A stretch of 64,000 bases of DNA, taken from NCBI RefSeq assembly GCF_001693385.1, contig NZ_CP016428.1, forward strand, positions 2,728,001 through 2,792,000. Direction: 5' to 3'. Positions 51,835 to 60,569 of this stretch are shown here, piece by piece. Under the pieces are notes generated by a model. The model made no database searches. It had not been told where the DNA came from and saw nothing but the letters and a program-made list of their open reading frames with translations. Source of the DNA: Bradyrhizobium icense. Its GTDB lineage: Bacteria; Pseudomonadota; Alphaproteobacteria; Rhizobiales; Xanthobacteraceae. The position numbers and the translations under genes were made by a program. Position 1 is the first letter of the stretch, and every line of letters begins with the position of its first letter.

Positions 51835-52865
51835 GACGCCTGCGCATTCTGGTGCTCATGCATCCGGACTTCGTGCCCCCGGACTCGACCGACGGATACA
51901 CCGCGCGGCAAATCAATGAATGGAAGACAGAGTATGACGTCGTGAGCACCTTGCGCACGGCCGGCCATGAAGTTCGCCCGCTCGGCGTGCAGGAGGAACT
52001 AAAGCCGGTGCGCGACGCGATCGAAGGTTTCAAGCCGCATGTGGTATTCAACTTGCTTGAGCAGTTTCACCATGAGCCCGTGTATGATCAGCACATCCCA
52101 AGCTATCTCGAGCTGATGCGAATCCCGTATACCGGATGCAACCCGCGTGGCCTGATCCTGGCGCGCGGCAAGGATCTGTCCAAGACGTTGGTGCACTATC
52201 GTCGGATCGCGGTACCGGCCTTCGCCGTGTTTCCGATGCGCCGCAAGGTCAAACGGCCAGCGCGCCTGGCGCTGCCGCTGATCGTCAAGAGCCTGAACGA
52301 GGATGGATCCTTCGGGATCTCGCAAGCATCGATCGTCGATACGGACGAGAAACTCGCAGAGCGCGTCGCCTTCGTCCACGAGCGGATCGGAACTGCCGCC
52401 ATCGCCGAGCAGTACATTGAGGGACGTGAGCTTTATGTCGGCGTGCTCGGCAACAATCGGCTGCGAGTTCTGCCGGTTTGGGAATTAAAATTCGGCACCA
52501 TGGGCGGCCCGAGCGCACGACACATAGCCACCGAAAAGGTCAAACACGATCCCAATTATCAGGAACGCGTCGGAATTGTAGATGGGCCGGCCAAGAACCT
52601 TACGCCGGAGGTATCCGCCCGTATTCAGGGAATAGCGAAACGCATCTACCGAACACTGGGGCTCGATGGATACGCGCGCATCGACTTTCGCCTTTCTACC
52701 GACGGCATCCCGTATTTCATCGAAGCGAACCCCAATCCCGAAATCGCGAAGAGCCAGGAGTTCGCTACAGCGGCTCGGTATGACGGGCTCGATTACCCGG
52801 ACCTGCTGCATCGGATTCTGGCTCTCGGACTAAGCCGGGCAAAGGCGGGCGTATCCGTAGGCTGA
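51831..52865 (+). CDS. ATP-grasp ligase of a two-gene unit
   Basis: The 344-residue protein has an N-terminal pre-ATP-grasp Rossmann-like part (RRLRILVLMHPDFVPP, VVFNLLEQFHHEPVYD) and an ATP-grasp domain. The latter has the first phosphate-loop strand LALPLIVKSLNEDGSFGIS, the EQYIEGRELYVGVLG adenine strand and the metal-binding end GYARIDFRLSTDGIPYFIEANPNPEI. The IPYTGCNP and FIEANPNPE motifs are those of D-Ala-D-Ala-ligase-like carboxylate-amine ligases. The start ATG 51831 overlaps the metallopeptidase stop by four bases. No cell-wall gene is near, so a role in making a peptide or amide metabolite is more likely than murein synthesis; the substrates are not known. Confidence 0.82.
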   Translation: MRRLRILVLMHPDFVPPDSTDGYTARQINEWKTEYDVVSTLRTAGHEVRPLGVQEELKPVRDAIEGFKPHVVFNLLEQFHHEPVYDQHIPSYLELMRIPYTGCNPRGLILARGKDLSKTLVHYRRIAVPAFAVFPMRRKVKRPARLALPLIVKSLNEDGSFGISQASIVDTDEKLAERVAFVHERIGTAAIAEQYIEGRELYVGVLGNNRLRVLPVWELKFGTMGGPSARHIATEKVKHDPNYQERVGIVDGPAKNLTPEVSARIQGIAKRIYRTLGLDGYARIDFRLSTDGIPYFIEANPNPEIAKSQEFATAARYDGLDYPDLLHRILALGLSRAKAGVSVG

Positions 52866-52990
52866 CAGGCAACGCCGGATCCACGCCGATGTTCGCGCTT
52901 GAGGGCTAACCGGACATGCGCCAGCAAGTATCAGGGTTGAGCAACGGTAGTTCGACATCCCATAATTCCACCCACTCGGAGGAAACACCA

Positions 52991-53989
52991 ATGCAGTTCC
53001 GAACCTTTGGCCGCACCGGCATGCAGCTCTCCATCCTCGGCTTCGGCTGCGGGGCCGTCGGCGGATTGATGGTGCGCGGCGACCCTGCCGATCAGGAGCG
53101 GACCATCGCACGCGCAATTGCCGCCGGCGTCAATTACTTCGACACGGCGGTGCAGTACGGCGACGGCGAATCCGAAAAGAACCTCGGCCGCGTTCTGCAG
53201 AATCTGAAACCGGCCGACGTCATCGTCGCCACCAAGGTGCGGTTGCCGCCTGACGATCGTGGCCGGATCGATGAGGCGGTGCGGCTATCGCTGGAAGGCA
53301 GTCTGGCGCGGCTGCGGCTTGAGCAAGCCGACATCCTTCATCTGCACAATCCGATCACCGAGCAGGGCGGCGGGCCGGCGCTGGGCGCGCGGCAGGTGCT
53401 CGACGAGGTGGTGCCGGCGTTCGACCGGCTGCGGCGAGAGGGGAAGATCCGGTTTCTCGGGATCACGGCGCTCGGCGAGACGGCGGCGCTGCATCAGGTG
53501 ATCGATGCTGGCGTCTTCGACAGCGCGCAGGTCGTCTACAACATGCTCAATCCGTCTGCGGCCGGCGAATTGCCGGTGCGCTATCCGGCGCAGGATTATG
53601 GGCGGCTGTTCGATCGCACGGAGGCCGCCGGCGTTGGCGTCGTGGGTATCCGCGTGCTGGCCGGCGGCGCGCTGTCGGGCTCGGCCGAGCGGCATCCGAT
53701 TGCGGGTGCCGCGCCGGAGCCGATCGGCTCTGCCATGAGCTACGATGCCGATGTCGATCGCGCGCGCCGCCTGATGCCGCTGGTCGAAGAGGGCTTCGCC
53801 GCCAGCCTGACCGAGGCCGCCACGCGGTTTGCGATCTCGCATCCGGCGATGGGCACGATCCTGGTCGGCATGGCGACACCGCAGCAGTTCGAGGACGCGC
53901 TGGCGGCGGTCGAGAAGGGCCCGCTGCCGCAGGCGGCGCTGGCGCGGTTGTCGGAGTTGCGGCAGGCGTTTTCCGGCGAGGCACGGTGA
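52991..53989 (+). CDS. Aldo/keto reductase
   Basis: The 332-residue protein from ATG 52991 (GGAGGAAACACC upstream) starts MQFRTFGRTGMQLSILGFGCGAVGGLM. It has NYFDTAVQYGDGESEKNLG with catalytic Asp and Tyr, VIVATKVRLPP with Lys, DILHLHNPI with the active-site His, and a C-terminal NADPH pocket (GTILVGMATPQQFEDAL). It reduces carbonyl compounds with NADPH. The family is broad and the substrate cannot be named. The gene is separate from the ATP-grasp gene by 125 bases on the same strand. Confidence 0.88.
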   Translation: MQFRTFGRTGMQLSILGFGCGAVGGLMVRGDPADQERTIARAIAAGVNYFDTAVQYGDGESEKNLGRVLQNLKPADVIVATKVRLPPDDRGRIDEAVRLSLEGSLARLRLEQADILHLHNPITEQGGGPALGARQVLDEVVPAFDRLRREGKIRFLGITALGETAALHQVIDAGVFDSAQVVYNMLNPSAAGELPVRYPAQDYGRLFDRTEAAGVGVVGIRVLAGGALSGSAERHPIAGAAPEPIGSAMSYDADVDRARRLMPLVEEGFAASLTEAATRFAISHPAMGTILVGMATPQQFEDALAAVEKGPLPQAALARLSELRQAFSGEAR

Positions 53990-54100
53990 TGAGGTGAGCC
54001 ATGCGAACTCATCGGCACCGTAAACGTGATTGATGGGTATCGCTTCCGGCCTTCGCTCGTTGAGCTACGGCGGACAAGTCGCTCCACCCATCCTACGATG

Positions 54101-54940
54101 TCAGGGATAACCGGCGCCGGCGACTTCCACATCGACCGCGTCGATGCGCGCAGATGATTTGCGTTGGCGGAGTTCTTCGTAGGAGGTTGCCGCGCTCAGG
54201 CAGAACAGCGTTTTCCGTTCCGCGCCGCCGAGGGCGCAGGCGAGGGCGCGGCGGCCGAGGACTTCGATGCGCTGCAATTCGCGGCCCGCGGCGTCGAGGC
54301 GGATGAAGGCGTCTTCTCCGAAGGCTGCGACCCACACGGCGCCGTCCTGATCGAGGCAAATACCGTCAGGAGATTTCATGAATCCGAACCGGCCGCGCAG
54401 TTTCAAGTCGCCGTTCGGCTCGATAGCGTAGTCGGCCAGGCAGGCGCCATCCATCTCGGCCACGACGAGCCGGCTGTTGTCGGCCGAGACCGCGATGCCG
54501 TTGGGAAACCGTAATCCGTCGGCGACGACGCGGATCGCGCCGTCGGGCATCGCCAGAATGATGCGACCGGGAGCGTCGCGGTCGGGCGGCGGCGGCAGGT
54601 CGAAGCCGAGGTCGCCGACATAGGCGCGGCCGAGCCCGTCGACGATCATGTCGTCGATCGTGCCGGTCGCGATCCCCGACAGGTCGGCGTAGAGCGAGAG
54701 CGCGCCGTCGCGATAGGCCAGCAGGCGCTTGCGGAACATCGTCAGCACGATCAGCGTGCCGTCCGGAAGCACGCCGAGGCCGCACGGCGTGTCGTCGAAT
54801 TTCGCATGCTGCTCGCACTCGCCGGATAGTGAGAGGCTGAGCAGCGTGCGCTCCATGCAGTCGACGAACCAGAGCCGGCCCGCATGCCAGCGCGCCCCTT
54901 CATAGTAACGTCCGCCGTCGAGCACGCAGCGCAGCGTCAT
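54101..54940 (-). CDS. SMP-30/gluconolactonase-like protein
   Basis: The 279-residue six-bladed beta-propeller protein has the SMP-30 motifs EGARWHAGRLWFVDC (metal-binding Glu), LGVLPDGTLIVLTMF, DDMIVDGLGRAYVGDLGFD, FPNGIAVSADNSRLVVAEM (metal-binding Asn and Asp nearby) and KSPDGICLDQDGAVWVAAFG. It hydrolyses sugar or other lactones with a divalent metal. It is 3 bases downstream of the alcohol dehydrogenase gene on the same strand, which suggests a shared operon for oxidation of a hydroxylated substrate to a lactone followed by ring opening. Confidence 0.88.
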   Translation of the reverse strand: MTLRCVLDGGRYYEGARWHAGRLWFVDCMERTLLSLSLSGECEQHAKFDDTPCGLGVLPDGTLIVLTMFRKRLLAYRDGALSLYADLSGIATGTIDDMIVDGLGRAYVGDLGFDLPPPPDRDAPGRIILAMPDGAIRVVADGLRFPNGIAVSADNSRLVVAEMDGACLADYAIEPNGDLKLRGRFGFMKSPDGICLDQDGAVWVAAFGEDAFIRLDAAGRELQRIEVLGRRALACALGGAERKTLFCLSAATSYEELRQRKSSARIDAVDVEVAGAGYP

Positions 54941-54943
54941 CGG

Positions 54944-55912
54944 CTACATCGCCACCACGATTTTGCCGAGGTGTTTGTTGGCTTCCATGTGCTCGAACGC
55001 TCTTCCGATCTCGGCGAAGGGATAGACCTTGTCGATCGGCAGTTGCAGTTTTCGCGATTCCACGGCCGGCCAGATGTCTTTGCGGACCTCGTCAAAGATC
55101 TCGCGGATTTCCTCGATGGTGCGGGTGCGGAAGGTGACGCCGATATAGTGGATGCGGCGGGCGGCGTGGAGGTCGAAATTGAAATCGGCGTGGGTGCCGC
55201 CGAGCCGGCCGACATTGACGATGCGGCCCTTGATTTTGGTGGCGGCGAGATTCTGGTTGGCGACCTTGCCGGAAACCTGATCGACGATGAGGTCGACGCC
55301 TTCGCCGTTCGTTGCGTTGAGCACCTGATCGACCCAGTCGGGATCGCTGGAATCGATCGCGAGATCGGCGCCGAATTCCTTCAGGCGGCCGCGGCGCATC
55401 GCATCCGTCGAGGAGCCGATCACGAGTTTGGCGCCCTTCAGTTTGGCGATCTGCATCGCCATCAGGCCGACCCCGGAGCTGGCGCCCTGGATCAGGACGC
55501 TCTGGCCCGGCTGCAGCGCGCCGTTGGTGACGACCGCATTGTGCATGGTGGCGAGCGCGACGGGGAGAGTAGCGGCCTCCTCGAAATTCATGTTCGAGGG
55601 CGCGCGGAACAGCCGGCCGTGGTCGGCCAGCGTATATTCGGCGAACGCCGCGCTGCCGGAGCCCATGATCTTGTCGCCGACCTTGACGCCTTTGGCGTCA
55701 GGCCCGAGCTCGGCGACTTCGCCCGCCCATTCCATGCCGAGCACGGTGCCGACGCCGCCGGCCGCGCCGTGCACATGGCCCTTGGTCATGCCGAGGTCGG
55801 CGCGGTTGAGGCCGCAGGCATGGACCTTGACCAGCACCTGCGTGCCCTTCGGCGAGGGTTTTGCAACGTCTGTGATTTCGGCGCCGTTGGCGCCGTAGAC
55901 ATAGGCTTTCAT
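54944..55912 (-). CDS. MDR-superfamily quinone oxidoreductase/alcohol dehydrogenase
   Basis: The 322-residue NAD(P)H-dependent protein has the MDR pattern: KAYVYGANGAEITDVAKPSPKGTQVLVKVHACGLNRADLGM, GMEWAGEVAELG, the nucleotide-binding VLIQGASSGVGLMAMQIAKLKGAKLVIGSS (GxSGxG), and a long C-terminal Rossmann half (VDLIVDQVSGKV). The zinc-binding Cys/His of classical alcohol dehydrogenases is missing, so it belongs with quinone oxidoreductases. The gene is the first of a pair with the gluconolactonase-like gene. Confidence 0.88.
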   Translation of the reverse strand: MKAYVYGANGAEITDVAKPSPKGTQVLVKVHACGLNRADLGMTKGHVHGAAGGVGTVLGMEWAGEVAELGPDAKGVKVGDKIMGSGSAAFAEYTLADHGRLFRAPSNMNFEEAATLPVALATMHNAVVTNGALQPGQSVLIQGASSGVGLMAMQIAKLKGAKLVIGSSTDAMRRGRLKEFGADLAIDSSDPDWVDQVLNATNGEGVDLIVDQVSGKVANQNLAATKIKGRIVNVGRLGGTHADFNFDLHAARRIHYIGVTFRTRTIEEIREIFDEVRKDIWPAVESRKLQLPIDKVYPFAEIGRAFEHMEANKHLGKIVVAM

Positions 55913-55943
55913 GGGCTCTTCTCTTGTTGAGCGGACAGACCGT

Positions 55944-57011
<1,068 letters not shown>

Positions 57012-57131
57012 TCACCCCCTGCAAAAGTCTACGGGGGGCTGGCGGTGGTCAGGGCAACGCCATCATGCAAAAGCGCGGCTTGTTTCCGCAGTGCGAACAA
57101 TTCCGCATGAAGTCCGAGCGGGCCGGCCCAG

Positions 57132-57488
57132 TTAGCAAGTAATGTGGAAAAGGCCGATCTTCTTTGCATGCGAGTTGTTGAACGTATGAATCGCCTTGGG
57201 GGTCGGCTGCAACAGGACCGTGCAACCCTTTTTCGCAAAATACGTCTCAGCTTCCGGCGATAGGTGCACATTGCCCATCTGGCCCGAGCCAAGAATTAGC
57301 TGCTCGCATCCGTCCTCATAGACGAACTTCGCTTCGTCTTTGGAGAGGACATGCGAGGTGCCGTAGTACTTCTTCGACAGCTTTTTCTTCCGCTTTGCGA
57401 TTTCGCCGGAGAGACGAATGATCACGTCGTGTTCATAGGTCTTTCCGTCAATCGTGATGGTGCCGAATGTAGTGCGTTCGATCTCCAT
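57132..57488 (-). CDS. Mth938-like domain protein (DUF498 type)
   Basis: The 118-residue protein has the Mth938/NDUFAF3-like fold pattern: FGTITIDGKTYEHDVIIRLSG at the N-terminus, CEQLILGSGQMGNVHLSPEAETYF in the middle and a Cys-containing C-terminus with KAIHTFNNSHAKKIGLFHITC. The GSGQMG turn is characteristic. In eukaryotes the family member NDUFAF3 helps assemble complex I; the bacterial role is unclear. A GGAGAC site precedes the start. It is divided from the PFK gene by 123 bases. Confidence 0.85.
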   Translation of the reverse strand: MEIERTTFGTITIDGKTYEHDVIIRLSGEIAKRKKKLSKKYYGTSHVLSKDEAKFVYEDGCEQLILGSGQMGNVHLSPEAETYFAKKGCTVLLQPTPKAIHTFNNSHAKKIGLFHITC

Positions 57489-57588
57489 GGGCTGTCTCCT
57501 TCATTCTCGGCACGAGGCCCTGACTCCGCGTGGGCAGACCCGTCCTGCCCGGTGCTACCTCCGAAGCTACCCCACAGGAGACGTTCTT

Positions 57589-57599
57589 GGGGGGGGGGG
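57589..57599 (+). repeat. Homopolymeric run of 11 G
   Basis: TTCTTGGGGGGGGGGGTGCC lies just past the stop codon of the phosphofructokinase gene (minus strand). Long G runs in a chromosome can slip in replication, and are also places where sequencing errors occur. It is outside any gene, so phase variation of protein is not expected. Confidence 0.6.
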
Positions 57600-57611
57600 T
57601 GCCACTGCCAC

Positions 57612-58799
57612 CTATGACGCGCGATTGAGAAAGATCGGCAGCCCTCGCTTATTGCCGTAGATGGGGCGGTAGCGCTCCGTGTTGTATGTGTTGGCGACGT
57701 CCAATTTGCGCGGCCCGAGCTTGGCGTCAGGGATGGGCACGAGGTCGTAGCGCCCCTCCACCAGCGCCGACATGAGGCCGGTCTTGCCTTCCAGGATGGC
57801 ATCGTAGGCCATGTTACCGAAAGTCAGGGCCACGAGCTTGTCCATGAAGTCCGGATTGCCCGATCGCAGGTCGTAGGTGAGATCGGAGGTGATCGTCTCC
57901 TCGCCGGCGCGTCGCTTGATCTCGTCGGCGAAAGATTCCGCCACACTCGCCTTCTTGCGATGACCGTAGGCATCAGGTTCACCGTATTCCTGCACCTCGT
58001 AGCCCTCCCACGCGGCGCCCTCGCTGAGCACAACGAGCGAGTAGTTGCTCGGGTTGGCGCGCTTCTCCTCGACGAGCAACTGGATCAGTTTGTCGAGATC
58101 GACCTTGTACTCCGGTATGACGCACCGTATCGAGGTGGCGTACGCGGTGTAGAGCGCTGTAAATCCGGCATCGCGGCCAAAGACGCGGAAAATGCCGATT
58201 CGCTCGTGCGATCCGACAGTGGTGCGCTGCCGCTGGATGGCGTCGCTGGCGCGGGTGATCGCGGTCGAGAAGCCGATGCAGTACTCGGTGTTGCGGACGT
58301 CGTTGTCCATCGTCTTCGGGATGGCGATGATCTTGACGCCGAGGTCGTTGAGCTTGGCTGCGTAACTGAGCGTGTCGTCGCCGCCGATGGCGATCAGATG
58401 TTCGATGCCGAGCCCCGAGAGGTTCGCCAGCACCTGGGCAGTAACGTCCCATGTCCTGGTTGCGATGCCGCCCTTGGTGCTGAGCGAGGCTGGAAAATCG
58501 TTACTGACGAGATGATCCGGCAGCTTCTTCATCTTGGACGGATTGGTGCGACTCGAGTGCAGCACGGTGCCGCCGCTCCGGTCTATGGTGCGCGTGTTGT
58601 CACGGTTCAGCGGGATGATGTAGTGGGACCTGCTGGCCGGGTCCTCGAGGTTTACGTGGGTGAGGGCCTCCCAACCACGGCGGAGACCCACGACCTCGAT
58701 GTCGTTCTCGCTGCCGCGATATGTCACGCTCTTGATGACTGCGTTGAGACCGGGAACGTCGCCGCCGCCCGTGAGAATGCCGATACGCCTTTTTGCCAT
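57612..58799 (-). CDS. Phosphofructokinase, PPi-dependent type
   Basis: The 395-residue enzyme phosphorylates fructose 6-phosphate. The nucleotide loop RIGILTGGGDVPGLNA is at residues 5-20, GGDDT at 139-143 and PKTMDND at 161-167, with the catalytic TMDND Asp. In PFKs an Asp as the second residue of GGDD(S/T) and the Lys of PKTxDND mark use of pyrophosphate, because they block the ATP pocket; ATP enzymes have GGDGS and a Gly or other residue. So the enzyme should be reversible and PPi-linked. The frame ends at TAG beside a G run. It is 21 bases downstream of the FBP aldolase/phosphatase gene. Confidence 0.88.
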   Translation of the reverse strand: MAKRRIGILTGGGDVPGLNAVIKSVTYRGSENDIEVVGLRRGWEALTHVNLEDPASRSHYIIPLNRDNTRTIDRSGGTVLHSSRTNPSKMKKLPDHLVSNDFPASLSTKGGIATRTWDVTAQVLANLSGLGIEHLIAIGGDDTLSYAAKLNDLGVKIIAIPKTMDNDVRNTEYCIGFSTAITRASDAIQRQRTTVGSHERIGIFRVFGRDAGFTALYTAYATSIRCVIPEYKVDLDKLIQLLVEEKRANPSNYSLVVLSEGAAWEGYEVQEYGEPDAYGHRKKASVAESFADEIKRRAGEETITSDLTYDLRSGNPDFMDKLVALTFGNMAYDAILEGKTGLMSALVEGRYDLVPIPDAKLGPRKLDVANTYNTERYRPIYGNKRGLPIFLNRAS

Positions 58800-58820
58800 A
58801 CCCACCTCGCAGGCGATCTC

Positions 58821-59966
58821 TTACTCGGCTGCTTCCGGCTTGCGCTCCTTGCGCACCTGAAAGCGCTTCAGCAGCGAGGACACGGTGTCGCGGAAGCCGC
58901 CATACTCCAGCTCGGAATAGGGCAGCATCGCCGCACCGGACCAGCCCTGGCTGCGCATCTCGATTGCCTTGCGCTGGGCGCGCCGGCGGACTTCGTCCCA
59001 CGCCGGGTTGTCGAAGAAATCGGTAAAGGACTCCGAAAAACGGCCGTCCTTGTCGATCGAAAAGCCGGTGCAGGAAACGATCGGCAGGCAGTACATTCCT
59101 GTCACTGGTGTGTTAATTGGCACCGGCATGAGCGGCATCACGTGCGAGCCGCGCGCATCGCCGCCTACGAAGTGCGCCTTTGCGAATGGCGAGACGATTT
59201 CTTCGGGCGCCGGGAAAATTCCCTGGTTCCTGACGATCGCGACCGGATCGTCCTTGCCGGTGTACTTGCCTGCGATCGCGTGAAGACGCTGCGCCGAAAC
59301 GGCGACGGCGACCTCGCCATGGGTCCGGGAAACGATGCGATCAATGCCAAAGCGCTCGTTGTCGCGGAGCAGCGCGGCAATATGGTAGCCATCCGCGGGC
59401 GCGTCGAGTTCGATCACGCTGTCGCCGGCCGTGTTGTCCATGTCGATGACATGGAAACGGAATCCCTTGATCATTGGGGGCAGCATCAGCCCGGCGCAAT
59501 ACATGGGATCGGCAAAGGCGAGGTAGAGCGGCAGGTTGTAGGCGCCGGGGCCGCATTTGTCGGCGGCGAACACCATGAAAGACTCCGCAGGTCTCGTGCC
59601 CGAGAGGCTGTGGTCGAAGCTGAGCTCGGCGACGCCCGGGCCGGCGCCGCGGACGTTTCCGGACGGTGCGTCGACGAGAAGATCCTGGCCGGCGCCGTAA
59701 AGCCCGGAGGTTTTCGCGACCGAGGTGGCCGCAAGGAACGCCTTCCAGGCAAGTTGATGCACCTCGGAGCTCCCTTCGCCCCGTGTGTGCGTCATGATAA
59801 TCGCAATGTCGTCGCCGGTGTGGCAGACGAAAGCGTCGATCAGCAGGCGGTCGCAGATCGCCTTCGCGACCTCGCCCTCGACGGCCGCCATCATGCGTGT
59901 AGATGGCTTCGTGTGGCCGCCGACAGAGCCTATGTCAGCCTTGATGACGGAAAGAGTGAGTCTCAT
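58821..59966 (-). CDS. Bifunctional fructose-1,6-bisphosphate aldolase/phosphatase (archaeal-type class V)
   Basis: The 381-residue protein reads LTLSVIKADIGSVGGHTKPS at the N-terminus and has the metal-binding Asp-rich blocks CHTGDDIAIIMTH and FHVIDMDNTAGDSV. The KYTGKDDPVAIVRNQG segment contains Tyr235 and Lys238, spaced as the Tyr229 and Lys232 of the Sulfolobus enzyme that form the aldolase Schiff base. In archaea and deep-branching bacteria one protein of this kind turns triose phosphates into fructose 6-phosphate. Here it heads a two-gene unit with a PPi-dependent phosphofructokinase, which suggests a compact, reversible hexose-phosphate module. Confidence 0.92.
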   Translation of the reverse strand: MRLTLSVIKADIGSVGGHTKPSTRMMAAVEGEVAKAICDRLLIDAFVCHTGDDIAIIMTHTRGEGSSEVHQLAWKAFLAATSVAKTSGLYGAGQDLLVDAPSGNVRGAGPGVAELSFDHSLSGTRPAESFMVFAADKCGPGAYNLPLYLAFADPMYCAGLMLPPMIKGFRFHVIDMDNTAGDSVIELDAPADGYHIAALLRDNERFGIDRIVSRTHGEVAVAVSAQRLHAIAGKYTGKDDPVAIVRNQGIFPAPEEIVSPFAKAHFVGGDARGSHVMPLMPVPINTPVTGMYCLPIVSCTGFSIDKDGRFSESFTDFFDNPAWDEVRRRAQRKAIEMRSQGWSGAAMLPYSELEYGGFRDTVSSLLKRFQVRKERKPEAAE

Positions 59967-60569
59967 GAGCGTTCCCTCCGACCAGCGCAGCGCACCGCCT
60001 CGGCGTCTGCGCTTGCTGCGCCGGGGCGACGGCGCTGCTCATTCGCGCAAAAGAACGTCTGATGTTCCGTTAGGTTCCACAAATGCTCTTCTCGAAAAGT
60101 TCGGGCTCATCCGGTAGCCGGGACCATCGATCACCGTGAAGATCATTCCAGAAGCGGTGGGATAACCAGTTCATGCGCCGCCATTTGCTGCGGTGTACGA
60201 GTCCGCCATTGACCCCCAACCCGACATAGGTCGAATTGAGATCTCGCAGCGCAGCAGTTTCCTCCGGCGTTTTCGGGTTTGGCCTCGCTGGCGTCTATAT
60301 GGGAAATTAGATACTGTCGAATTAGCTGCTCAATAAGACGAGATTGCCGATATCTCGAACAAACTGGCAGCGTAATGCCGTCGGCAGGCATTTACTCGGC
60401 AGCACACGACGTCTTTTTGGCCGGTGCGAGCGTGGATTTCGCGCGTGCCGGAGCCATGGCCCGATGACGGGAAAAACTTCAGTGTCGCGTCCCTCGCAGA
60501 CGATCTCGCCAGGCCTGCCAGAAAACCAAATGCGGTTTTCTCATCGCCGCTCACTAGGAGGGCACAGAA
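59967..60569. other. Intergenic stretch without a confident gene
   Basis: About 600 bases hold short overlapping frames only. One plus-strand frame, GTG 60193 to TAA 60336 (47 codons, Arg-rich), has no family pattern. The 3' end has AGGAGG before the next gene. The region must hold the promoters of the divergent aldolase/phosphatase and DctP-like genes. Confidence 0.4.

Noticed and set aside
57589..57599. Phase-variable G run controlling a gene
   Set aside because: It lies outside the reading frames and downstream of a stop codon, so slippage would not switch a protein on or off.
57960..60062. A 700-codon open frame on the plus strand
   Set aside because: It is antisense to the phosphofructokinase and aldolase/phosphatase genes, which have clear catalytic motifs. 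The plus-strand frame has none.
60193..60336. A 47-codon plus-strand frame from GTG
   Set aside because: Arg-rich without pattern or ribosome site; length is within chance for this base composition.
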